NCBI GenBank assembly: GCA_016213135.1
Contig: JACRBQ010000106.1
Location: 1 to 52,669, forward strand
Reading direction: 5' to 3'
DNA length: 52,669 nucleotides
From: Chloroflexota bacterium
GTDB taxonomy: Bacteria > Chloroflexota > Anaerolineae > Anaerolineales > VGOW01
Shown here piece after piece: positions 23,502 through 31,033 of the stretch (the stretch's first letter is position 1; every line of letters begins with the position of its first letter). The notes beneath the pieces are model-generated. The model was not told where the DNA came from. It worked only from the letters and a program-made list of their open reading frames with translations, and made no database searches. A program made the translations under genes and the position numbers.

Positions 23502-25643
23502 ATGAACACTTCTCGCCGCCGGCTCACCCTGCTTTCCATTTTCACGGTTGTGATCATTGCCCTGGCTTTGCGGCTGAGGGCGGTGGCTATGCTGCCCATC
23601 GACTACGACGAGGACGATTACCTGCTTGCGGCGCAGCATTACGCGGCGGCGATCAACGCCGGCGACTGGGCCGAGATCATGAACTACGGCTACAACTACG
23701 AGCACCCGCCGCTGACCAAGCTGGTGTACGGGCTGGCGATTGCCCCGCTGCCGCCCTCGCCCGAAATTCCCGACCTGCCCACCTCGGCCTCGCCGGCGCG
23801 CGCTTTGCCGCGCCCGCACTTCGACGTGGCCCGGCTGGTGGCCGCAGCCGAAGGCACGCTCGCAGTGCTGGCCCTCGCCCTGTTCAACCCGCTGGCCGCG
23901 CTGTTCCTCGCCGTGGACACGTGGCAGATCAAGTACACCGGCCAGATCATGCTGGAGCCGCTGCCGGCGCTGACGAGCGCGCTGGCCGTGCTGTTCTATT
24001 TGAAGTCGAACCGCCGCTGGAACGTGTGGCTCATTCTCTCGGCAGTGGCCCTGGGCCTCACGGCGGCAGGCAAGTATATGTACTGTGTGGCGGGCATTGC
24101 CATCGTGGCGCACTGGCTGTGGCAAACCTATCCGGTGGATGGGCCGCGCACGGCCGGGAGGCTGGGTCGCTGGATGTGGCCGGTCGTCGCCTGGGGGTTG
24201 ATCGCGGTGGCCGCCTTCTTCGCCGCCGACCCGTATCTGTGGCCCGACCCGTTGGGGCGGCTGGCCCAATCGCTGCGGTATCACGAGAACTACGCGCTGA
24301 ACAGCACGGAAGTGCAGCAGGCAAACTATCCGCTGTGGCAGCCGCTGGTGTGGCTGTCGGGGCCGGTGCCGTGGCATCCCGGCGTGTTTGTGGTGTCCGT
24401 CGATCTGTTCATCAGCCTGCTGGCGCTGCTGGGGATGCGGCGGTTGTGGCGCAGGCAGCCGGTGTACGTGATCTGGCTGGGGGTGGCCGTCGGCTTCTTG
24501 CTGGTGTGGCCCACCAAATGGCCGCAATACATTTTGTGCCTCACCGTGCCGCTGTGCATGGCCGCCTCGGAAGGGTTTAGCCAGCGGCTATGGGAACCGG
24601 CAGCGGGTTGGGTGCGGGGGTGGAATGCGCCCCGCCCTCGAACGGACGGGGCTGAGGCGGCGGCCTCCCGGCGCGATGGGCGGCGCGCCGCGCCGTGGCT
24701 GCTGCCGGGTCTCGTCGTATTGGCCGTGATCACCGTGTTCCCTTTGATCTTTCAGGGGGCCATGGCGCTGACCGATTTCAATGCCATGTCGATCCGCGAT
24801 GGCATGACGGGCGGCGTGTGGCGCGAGGTGGCGCGGGGGCTGACCGGGCAGGCCACGCCGGCGACGGTGGATGTTTTTGGGCAGAGGCCGAACACGTCCC
24901 GCGAGGTGCATTACGCCGGGCCGGGCGTGCTGTGGCAGTTGTTCGGAGGCTTTGGCGCAGACGTGCTGTGGTTCGACGTGATGTGGACGGTGCTGTCGGT
25001 TGGGCTGCAGAGCGCGCTGGGGGTGGGGCTGGCGCTGATGCTCAACCGGCGCGGGGTGCGCTTTGCCGGGTGGTGGCGGGCGGTGTTCATTTTGCCGTGG
25101 GCCGTGCCGGAGTTTGTGGGGGCGCTCGTGTGGCTGATGATATTCGATCCGGCCAATGGGTTCGTGGCGCAAACGGCGCCGGGCGGCGCGTCGTTGCCAT
25201 CGTACTTCAATAACCCCACCATGGCGCTGGGGGTGCTGCTCATCGCCTCCACGTGGATGGGGTTTCCGCTCATTATGCTGGCGGCCACGGCGGGCCTCAA
25301 GCTGGCGCCGCCGGAGGTGTACGACGCGGCGGCGCTGGACGGGGCGGGCGGCTGGGGGCTGTTCCGGTTCGTCACCTGGCCGCTGCTGTTGCCGCTGCTG
25401 GCCCCGGCGCTCATCCTTCGATCCATCTTCGCTTTCAACCAGTTCTATCTCTTCTGGGTGATGCGGTCGCCGTTCCCGCTGGTGACGTTTTCGACGGTGT
25501 CGTACATTTTCTTCAGCGGCTATGGCGGCGGGCGGTTTGCCGTGTCGGCGGCCATCAACATTTTTACCGTGGTGGTGCTGGTGGCGCTCATTGCCGTCTT
25601 CAATCGCTGGAGCAAGGCGGCAGAGGGGGTGACGTATGCGTAA
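23502..25643 (+). CDS. Fusion of a GT-C type glycosyltransferase with a MalF-like ABC sugar permease
   Basis: This is a single 713-residue reading frame. Residues 1-360 are a GT-C/PMT-like membrane glycosyltransferase: an N-terminal helix, then IDYDEDDYLLAAQHY with the acidic catalytic-type loop, EHPPLTKLVYG, and several helices (SAVALGLTAAGKYMYCVAGI). A charged linker lies at about 361-395. Residues 396-713 are a complete binding-protein-dependent sugar permease: PWLLPGLVVLAVITVFPLIF, SVGLQSALGVGLALMLN, FILPWAVPEFVGALVW and the EAA loop EVYDAAALDGAGGWGLFRFV ending in LLLP. The next gene is the partner MalG-like permease. I know of no characterised protein with this architecture. The ORF is open throughout with uniform codon use, so a misjoin is unlikely. 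No ATPase or binding protein gene is adjacent. Confidence 0.85.
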   Translation: MNTSRRRLTLLSIFTVVIIALALRLRAVAMLPIDYDEDDYLLAAQHYAAAINAGDWAEIMNYGYNYEHPPLTKLVYGLAIAPLPPSPEIPDLPTSASPARALPRPHFDVARLVAAAEGTLAVLALALFNPLAALFLAVDTWQIKYTGQIMLEPLPALTSALAVLFYLKSNRRWNVWLILSAVALGLTAAGKYMYCVAGIAIVAHWLWQTYPVDGPRTAGRLGRWMWPVVAWGLIAVAAFFAADPYLWPDPLGRLAQSLRYHENYALNSTEVQQANYPLWQPLVWLSGPVPWHPGVFVVSVDLFISLLALLGMRRLWRRQPVYVIWLGVAVGFLLVWPTKWPQYILCLTVPLCMAASEGFSQRLWEPAAGWVRGWNAPRPRTDGAEAAASRRDGRRAAPWLLPGLVVLAVITVFPLIFQGAMALTDFNAMSIRDGMTGGVWREVARGLTGQATPATVDVFGQRPNTSREVHYAGPGVLWQLFGGFGADVLWFDVMWTVLSVGLQSALGVGLALMLNRRGVRFAGWWRAVFILPWAVPEFVGALVWLMIFDPANGFVAQTAPGGASLPSYFNNPTMALGVLLIASTWMGFPLIMLAATAGLKLAPPEVYDAAALDGAGGWGLFRFVTWPLLLPLLAPALILRSIFAFNQFYLFWVMRSPFPLVTFSTVSYIFFSGYGGGRFAVSAAINIFTVVVLVALIAVFNRWSKAAEGVTYA

Positions 25644-26481
25644 GCTTTCGTGGCGCCGGCAGGCGGTGTATCAGTCGGTCTTTGCGGCCGTGGCGTTGTT
25701 TGTGCTGGCCCCGCTGTGGGGCTTGGTGTATCTGGCGGTGGATGGCGGGGTGAAGGGCTGGCCGGTCGAGTTCCGCCTGTGGCCCGAACGGCCCACGCCG
25801 GCGGTGTTCGTCGAGATGTGGCACAAGGCGGCGCAAACGCTGTCGTTTCTCGGCTTGCTGAAAAACAGTTTGCTGGTGGCGGGCGGGGCGGCGGTGCTGT
25901 CGGTGGCGTTCGGGGCTGGCATGGCCTATGCCTTTGCGCGCTTTCGCTTTCCGGGGCGGCGGGCCGGGCTGTTCGGGTTGCTGGTGGGCACGCTGCTGCC
26001 GCCCGTGGCGCTGATGACTCCGCTATATGTGTTACTGACGGCGCTGGGCCTGCGGACGACTCTGCAGGGGCTGGCGATTGTGTACACGGCGTTCTCGATG
26101 CCGTTCTGCATTTGGAATATGCGGGCCGGGTTTCAGTCGGTGTCCAAAGACCTGGAAGCGTCGGCGTTCCTCGACGGGGCCACCCACTTCGGCGCGTTTT
26201 GGCGCATCACCCTGCCGCTGGCGCTGCCATCCATCGCCATCGCGGCGCTCATTGCGTTTCTGCTGGGCTATTCGGAGTTTGCCATTGGCTGGCTGTTTGT
26301 TGCCTCGGGCAAAAACGTCACCCTGGGGATGGCGCTGGCCGGGATGCTGACCTCCGGCACGGGAGGGTGGAGCCGCATGGCGGCGCTGGCGCTGATGATG
26401 AGCGCGCCGGTGGTGGTCATCTTCCTGGTGCTGCAGGAATATTTGCTGAACGGGCTGCTGATTGGAAAGGATGAAGGATGA
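25636..26481 (+). CDS. ABC sugar transporter permease, MalG-like
   Basis: This 281-residue permease with six helices overlaps the end of the fusion gene by 8 bp. The EAA loop is EASAFLDGATHFGAFWRITLP (residues about 171-191), matching the carbohydrate-uptake CUT1 type. The N-terminal periplasmic loop (WPVEFRLWPERPTPAVFVEMW) also fits MalG. With the MalF-like half of the upstream fusion it would form a heterodimeric channel; the ATPase and binding protein must be encoded elsewhere. The stop codon lies inside the GGATGAA repeat, so the last residues (GKDEG) may have been altered by repeat DNA. Confidence 0.9.
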   Translation: MRKLSWRRQAVYQSVFAAVALFVLAPLWGLVYLAVDGGVKGWPVEFRLWPERPTPAVFVEMWHKAAQTLSFLGLLKNSLLVAGGAAVLSVAFGAGMAYAFARFRFPGRRAGLFGLLVGTLLPPVALMTPLYVLLTALGLRTTLQGLAIVYTAFSMPFCIWNMRAGFQSVSKDLEASAFLDGATHFGAFWRITLPLALPSIAIAALIAFLLGYSEFAIGWLFVASGKNVTLGMALAGMLTSGTGGWSRMAALALMMSAPVVVIFLVLQEYLLNGLLIGKDEG

Positions 26482-26536
26482 AGGCGGAAGGATGAAGGCG
26501 AAGTGGTCGGTATTCATCATTCATCATTCATCATTT
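26469..26536. repeat. GGATGAA / TTCATCA heptamer inverted repeat between convergent genes
   Basis: Units GGATGAA, GGATGAA, GGCGGAA, GGATGAA and GGCGAAG are followed after a short spacer by TTCATCA three times. The arms are complementary and lie between the ends of the permease (plus) and SDR (minus) genes, overlapping the permease stop. A hairpin here could terminate both. Confidence 0.85.
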
Positions 26537-26542
26537 TCTTTC

Positions 26543-27382
26543 CTACCATTTCAAATTCGCGCGCACGATACGGTCCCACAGCCAGTCGGGCAGCAGCTTG
26601 CGCACGGTGATGAGCAGGGCCGCCCGCCGGGGGATGGGGTAGCGGATGCGGGGGTGGCGGCTGTTGAGGATGCGCTCCACCGTGTCGGCGAAAAGCTGGG
26701 GTGGGAAGCCGTTGGCCCCACGCCGCCGCGCAATTTTTTCCACACTCTCGATCAGCGGGCTGTAGGGGCCGGTGTCCACCTGCCGCTCGGCGATGCGCGC
26801 TCTGGCTCCCCGGATGCTTGTTTCCCAAATGGCCGTGGGGCTGGAGCCGGGTTCGATGATCACCACCCGCACGCCAAAGGGAGCCAGCTCCAACCGCAGC
26901 GCGTCGCTCAGGGCCTCCAACGCAAACTTGCTGGCCGAGTACGGCCCGGTGATGGGCGACGTCACTTTGCCGCTGATGCTGCTCACGTTGATGATGGTGC
27001 CTTCGGCCGCTTTGAGCAGCGGCAGCACGGCCTGAGTGACGGCCAACTGCGCCACCACGTTCAAATCCAACTGCGCCCGCAAGTCTGCCGGGGGCAGTAG
27101 TTCCAGCGGCGAGGGCATGGCCGTTCCGGCGTTGTTCACCAGCGCGTCCAGCGTGGGCGTGGCCGCCGCCACCGCCCGGCCCAACGCGGCCACCTGCGCC
27201 TCGTCCACAATATCGCATGGCAGCACATCCACCTTGCCCGCCGACTCGGCCAGCAGACTCTGGCGGTCGGACTCTTGGCGCACGGTGGCGAACACGCGCC
27301 AGCCCTTGCGGGCCATGTGCAGCGCGGTGAGGCGGCCAAAGCCGCTGGAGCAGCCGGTGATGAGGAGGGTTTTAGCGCTCAT
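26543..27382 (-). CDS. Short-chain dehydrogenase/reductase (SDR)
   Basis: This 279-residue classical SDR has the NAD(P)-binding Gly motif TGCSSGFG (about 9-16), NNAG in LDALVNNAGTAM (about 82-93), catalytic Ser in IINVSSISG and the YSASK Tyr/Lys pair (about 148-152). The Arg-rich sequence after the Gly motif (ATVRQES) favours NADP(H). The C-terminal 60 residues (FADTVERILNSRHPRIRYPIPRRAAL) are typical of the retinol-dehydrogenase-like group that acts on lipophilic alcohols or ketones. It overlaps the DUF433 gene by 4 bp. The substrate is unknown. Confidence 0.92.
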   Translation of the reverse strand: MSAKTLLITGCSSGFGRLTALHMARKGWRVFATVRQESDRQSLLAESAGKVDVLPCDIVDEAQVAALGRAVAAATPTLDALVNNAGTAMPSPLELLPPADLRAQLDLNVVAQLAVTQAVLPLLKAAEGTIINVSSISGKVTSPITGPYSASKFALEALSDALRLELAPFGVRVVIIEPGSSPTAIWETSIRGARARIAERQVDTGPYSPLIESVEKIARRRGANGFPPQLFADTVERILNSRHPRIRYPIPRRAALLITVRKLLPDWLWDRIVRANLKW

Positions 27383-27594
27383 CCAATAGGTAGCCGCCGT
27401 ATGCCAGCGGCATATCTTAGCGCCTGTCGCACGTCTTCGGCCTCAAGATAAGGGTAGGCCTTGACGATTTCCTCTGCGCTCATGCCGTTGGCCGTCAAGT
27501 TTAAGACGAGCGACACCGTGACGCGCATTCCGCGAATGCCCGCCCGCCCGCCCATAACGGCGGGATTGAATGTGATCCGATCAAAACCGAACAT
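27379..27594 (-). CDS. DUF433 protein (VapB45-like antitoxin family)
   Basis: This 71-residue protein, FDRITFNPAVMGGRAGIRGMRVTVSLVL followed by GMSAEEIVKAYPYLEAEDVRQALRYA, is a textbook DUF433 sequence (R-x-T-x-x-P-x-x-x-G-G-x-x-x-I-x-G-x-R). DUF433 proteins have a winged/helix-turn-helix-like fold and are commonly antitoxins next to DUF5615 PIN-like toxins. No such toxin gene follows; instead an SDR gene overlaps its end. It is therefore either a solitary member or has been separated from its toxin. AGGAG lies 6 bp before the ATG, and a TATAAT box at 27629-27624 gives a leader of about 25 nt. Confidence 0.87.
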   Translation of the reverse strand: MFGFDRITFNPAVMGGRAGIRGMRVTVSLVLNLTANGMSAEEIVKAYPYLEAEDVRQALRYAAGIRRLPIG

Positions 27595-27623
27595 CCGAGA
27601 CTCCTCTCTCCCGTTCTCTGTTC

Positions 27624-27629
27624 ATTATA
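27624..27629 (-). promoter_or_regulatory. -10 box upstream of the DUF433-SDR operon
   Basis: A perfect TATAAT on the minus strand lies 30 bp before the DUF433 ATG. No convincing -35 is present at 17 bp, so only the -10 is claimed. Confidence 0.4.
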
Positions 27630-27648
27630 CAGTTCAACCCCCATTGCG

Positions 27649-27686
27649 GACCCGAAGGGCTTCCAAAACCCTTCGGGTCTTTTTTT
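27649..27686 (+). terminator. Strong intrinsic terminator between divergent genes
   Basis: GACCCGAAGGG (27649-27659) pairs perfectly with CCCTTCGGGTC (27669-27679), followed by seven T residues. It reads on the plus strand, yet the gene to its left is transcribed away from it, so no annotated plus-strand gene precedes it. Confidence 0.85.
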
Positions 27687-27748
27687 CCACCAATACGCTA
27701 AAATACACTCACAGAATATCATCAGTGTTCATCCGCGTCCCTCCCCTC

Positions 27749-30700
27749 ATGCCCTCCCTCTCCGCCCGCCAGGTCATCCACCGCCGCCGCACCCGCCGCG
27801 AAGCCGCCCACACCGGCTTTGCCCGCGTGTGGCGACTGCTGGTCACGCTCCTGCTGGTCAAGGTCACCGTCGTCGCCGTGGCCCTCACCGGCAGCGGCAT
27901 CGCGCTGGCGCAGGCCTATTCCAATTACGTCACCGACCTGCCCTCGTCCGAGACTCTGCAAACGGCCTTCAGTTCCTCCAACAACCAGTTCTTCCAAACC
28001 ACCAAACTGTACGACCGCACCGGCGCGCGCCTGCTCTACGAAGTGATTGACCCCCGCGCCGGAGACCGGCAGTGGCTGGGCATCGAAAAGATTCCCAAAT
28101 ACTTCGTGCAGGCCACCCTCGCCATCGAAGACAAAAACTTTTACACCAACCCCGGCTACGATTACGAGGGCATCCTCCGCGCCTTTGTGTCCAACCTGCG
28201 CGGCGGGGCGGTGCAGGGCGGCAGCACCATCACCCAGCAACTTGTCAAAAACGTCATCATTGCCCCCGGCCAGAGCGCCGAGCGCAGCTACGACCGCAAA
28301 CTGCGCGAACTGCTCATTGCCGTCGAGGTCACCAAACGTTACAACAAAGATCAAATTCTGGAGTGGTACCTCAACACTAACTTCTACGGCAACCTGGCCT
28401 ACGGGGTGGACGCTGCCTCGCGCGTGTACTTCGGCAAGCCGGCCTCGGAGCTAGACCTGGCCGAGAGCGCGCTCCTCTCGGCCATCCCGCAGTATCCCGC
28501 CCTCAACCCGCTGGACGCGCCGGCCGAGGCCAAGCAGCGGCAGGAACTGGTGCTCGACGCCATGACCCGCGAGGGCTACATTTCCTCGGCGCAGGCGCAG
28601 GCCGCCAAAGCCGAAGATGTCATCGGCCACCTGCAATCGTTCAACAAACGCTTCGACATCCGCGCCCCGCACTTCAGCTTCTACGTCATCGGCGAACTCG
28701 CCAAACGCCTCGGCCCCGAACTCACGTTTCGCGGCGGGCTGAAAGTCATCACCTCGATTGATCTCGATCTGCAGGATCAGGCGGAATGCGCCACCCGGAC
28801 TCAAGTGGCCCGCCTCGCCGGAGGCGACCCGGCGCAAACGATTCCCACGGTCACCGGCCAGCCATGCGCCGCCGCCGCCTACCTCCCCGCCACCCGGGCC
28901 GCCGATGCCGGGGTGGATCACAACGTCTCCAATGCCTCCGTCGTCGTGCTCGACGCGCGCAGCGGCGAAATACTGGCCCTGGTCGGCTCGCTGGATTACT
29001 GGAACGACGCCATTGACGGGCGCTTCAACGTGGCGGTGGATGGCCGCCGCCAACCGGGGTCGTCGTTCAAACCGTTCACCTACCTCACCGCCTTTTCGCT
29101 GGGCTACACCCCGGCCACCATGGTGCTGGACGTGCGCACCGCCTTCCCGTCCGACAGCGGCATCCCCTACGTGCCCGAAGACTACGACCGGCAGTTTCAC
29201 GGGCCGGTGAGCCTGCGCATTGCCCTGGCCCGTTCCTACAACATCCCTGCCGTGGAAATGATGAATCGCGTCGGCGTGGAGAATGTCATCCGGGCCGCGC
29301 ACCGCATGGGCATCAACACCCTCGACCGCCCTTCCAGCTTTTACGGCCTGTCGCTGGCGCTCGGCGGCGGCGAGGTATCGCTATTGGATATGACCTATGC
29401 CTACGGCGTGATGGCGAACCACGGCCGCATGGCCGGGCAACCCGTGTCCCCCGAGGCCCGGCGCAGCGGCTTCCGCACCCTGGACCCCGTTTCCATTTTG
29501 CGAATCGAAGACCCGAAAGGCAACGCCCTCTTCACTTTCGAGCCGCAGACTCAGCAAGTGCTCAGCGAGCCGCTGGCATATTTGATCACCCACGTGCTGT
29601 CCGACGTGCAGGCGCGCATCGGCGCGTTCGGCCACCCCAACCCGCTGGAACTGGATCGCCCTGCCGCCGCCAAAACCGGAACCACCAACGACTTTGTGGA
29701 CAACTGGACGCTGGGCTACACCCCGCAGATTGTTGCCGGGGTGTGGGTGGGCAACACCGATTCGCAGCCCATGCAAAAGGTCACCGGCCTCACCGGGGCC
29801 GCGCCCATCTGGCAGGCGGTGATGAAGTACGCCACCGAGACGCTCCGCCTGCCGCCCGAGGATTGGACGGAGCCGCCGGGGATGTCGCACGTCACCGTGT
29901 GCTATCCCTCCGGCCTGCTGCCCACCCGCGATTGCCAGAGCGCCGTCAACGAAGTTTTCATCAACGGCACCGAGCCGGTGAACTACGACAACATCTGGCA
30001 ATCGTTTCAGGTGAACCGCGACACGGGCAAACTGGCCACGGTGTACACCCCGCCGGAGCTGATCGAGAATCGGGTGTACGAAATTCTACCGCCCGAGGCC
30101 GCCGACTGGCTGCGGCAGGCCGGGCTGCCCCAGCCGCCCACCGAATACGATTCCGTTTACGCCCCGCCGGATACCAACCTCAACGCCAACGTGAACATCG
30201 CTTCGCCCGCGCCGTTCGCTTACGTCCACGGCACCGTGCCCATCACCGGCACGGCCAGGGCCGACAACTTCTCGCTCTTCCGCCTGCAGTTCGGGCCGGG
30301 GCTGAATCCGACGGAGTGGACTCAGGTTGGCGGCGACCGGGGCGACCAGGTTGAAAACGGCGACCTGCAAACGTGGGACACGACCGGGCTGAGCGGGCTG
30401 TACTCGGTGCAACTGCTGGTGGTGAAAACCGATCAGACGTTTGAGCTGGCGACCGTGCAAGTGACGGTGGACAACGTGCCCCCCACGGTGAAGCTGATCA
30501 CGCCCACACCCGATCAGCAGTTCATCCTCGGCGCCGATGAATCGGTGATCGTCCAGCCCGATGCCGCCGACAACTTGTCGCTGGCGTTTGTGGAAATATA
30601 CGTGGATGGCCGAAAGGTGAACACCAGTACCGTTGCGCCGTTCACTTACCGCTGGCCGCTGCGCGACGCGGGGGCCGGGCTGCACACGGTGTACGCACGC

Positions 30701-30766
30701 GCGGTGGACGCGGCCGGCAACGCGGCGGAGAGCGAGCGGGTGGCGATCCGGGTCGCCGAGAAATAG
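27749..30766 (+). CDS. Class A penicillin-binding protein (bifunctional transglycosylase/transpeptidase) with C-terminal Ig-like region
   Basis: This protein has 1005 residues, starting at ATG 27749. A TM helix lies at about 27-55. The GT51 transglycosylase domain has the catalytic Glu in IEDKNFYTNPGYDYEG (the usual His after ExxF is replaced by Asn) and GGSTITQQLVKN. The transpeptidase domain has Ser438 in PGSSFKPFTY (SxxK), SxN in ARSYNIPAVE and KTG in AAKTGTTNDF. After about residue 790 come two Ig-like beta domains (VNIASPAPFAYVHGTVPITG; VPPTVKLITPTPDQQF ending DAAGNAAESERVAIRV). It polymerises and cross-links peptidoglycan outside the membrane. The ATG follows a CATCCGCGTCCCTCC repeat directly, without a Shine-Dalgarno sequence. 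A terminator follows its stop. Confidence 0.95.
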   Translation: MPSLSARQVIHRRRTRREAAHTGFARVWRLLVTLLLVKVTVVAVALTGSGIALAQAYSNYVTDLPSSETLQTAFSSSNNQFFQTTKLYDRTGARLLYEVIDPRAGDRQWLGIEKIPKYFVQATLAIEDKNFYTNPGYDYEGILRAFVSNLRGGAVQGGSTITQQLVKNVIIAPGQSAERSYDRKLRELLIAVEVTKRYNKDQILEWYLNTNFYGNLAYGVDAASRVYFGKPASELDLAESALLSAIPQYPALNPLDAPAEAKQRQELVLDAMTREGYISSAQAQAAKAEDVIGHLQSFNKRFDIRAPHFSFYVIGELAKRLGPELTFRGGLKVITSIDLDLQDQAECATRTQVARLAGGDPAQTIPTVTGQPCAAAAYLPATRAADAGVDHNVSNASVVVLDARSGEILALVGSLDYWNDAIDGRFNVAVDGRRQPGSSFKPFTYLTAFSLGYTPATMVLDVRTAFPSDSGIPYVPEDYDRQFHGPVSLRIALARSYNIPAVEMMNRVGVENVIRAAHRMGINTLDRPSSFYGLSLALGGGEVSLLDMTYAYGVMANHGRMAGQPVSPEARRSGFRTLDPVSILRIEDPKGNALFTFEPQTQQVLSEPLAYLITHVLSDVQARIGAFGHPNPLELDRPAAAKTGTTNDFVDNWTLGYTPQIVAGVWVGNTDSQPMQKVTGLTGAAPIWQAVMKYATETLRLPPEDWTEPPGMSHVTVCYPSGLLPTRDCQSAVNEVFINGTEPVNYDNIWQSFQVNRDTGKLATVYTPPELIENRVYEILPPEAADWLRQAGLPQPPTEYDSVYAPPDTNLNANVNIASPAPFAYVHGTVPITGTARADNFSLFRLQFGPGLNPTEWTQVGGDRGDQVENGDLQTWDTTGLSGLYSVQLLVVKTDQTFELATVQVTVDNVPPTVKLITPTPDQQFILGADESVIVQPDAADNLSLAFVEIYVDGRKVNTSTVAPFTYRWPLRDAGAGLHTVYARAVDAAGNAAESERVAIRVAEK

Positions 30767-30769
30767 CCG

Positions 30770-30790
30770 CGCCCCAAACCGGGGCGTTTT
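30770..30790 (+). terminator. Short intrinsic terminator after the penicillin-binding protein gene
   Basis: CGCCCC, loop AAACC, GGGGCG and TTTT begin 4 bp after the TAG stop codon. The stem is only six GC pairs, but the position and T-run fit. Confidence 0.7.
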
Positions 30791-30803
30791 AGTCCGAAAG
30801 CGA

Positions 30804-30831
30804 TTGCACTGCCGGAATTCTGTAATATACT
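30804..30831 (+). promoter_or_regulatory. Promoter of the WD40 lipoprotein region
   Basis: TTGCAC (30804-30809), a 16-bp spacer and TATACT (30826-30831) form a good sigma70-type promoter. Transcription from about 30838 leaves a leader of roughly 195 nt before the GTG at 31034. The spacer contains CACTGCCGG, a word that recurs at 30966 and 37529. Confidence 0.6.
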
Positions 30832-30949
30832 TCGGTTCATCGGATACTGACACGACTTGACTTGGGGAATTCGTTATGGCCCTGTTGTTGCACCTCCCGC
30901 CCCCGCCCGCCCCGCGCATCATTTCGCTCAAATCGAATAGTGTTTTGCT

Positions 30950-30986
30950 TGCCGGCAATCGATCACACTGCCGGCATTTTGTTTTT
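30950..30986 (+). terminator. Terminator-like hairpin inside the WD40 leader (attenuator or small-RNA end)
   Basis: TGCCGGCA at 30950-30957 pairs with TGCCGGCA at 30969-30976 and is followed by TTTTGTTTTT. It lies between the promoter at 30804 and the gene at 31034, so most transcripts might end here as an RNA of about 145 nt. Confidence 0.6.
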
Positions 30987-31033
30987 AACGACCCCTTTCC
31001 ATTCTCTGCGGTACCGTGAAAGGAGAATATTCC

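Noticed and set aside
26469-26536. Small gene between the convergent permease and SDR genes
   Set aside because: The interval consists of heptamer repeats only.
30876-31019. 48-codon frame starting MALLLHLPPPPAPR in the WD40 leader
   Set aside because: There is no ribosome site or family resemblance, and the frame crosses the terminator-like hairpin; it is better explained as untranslated leader.
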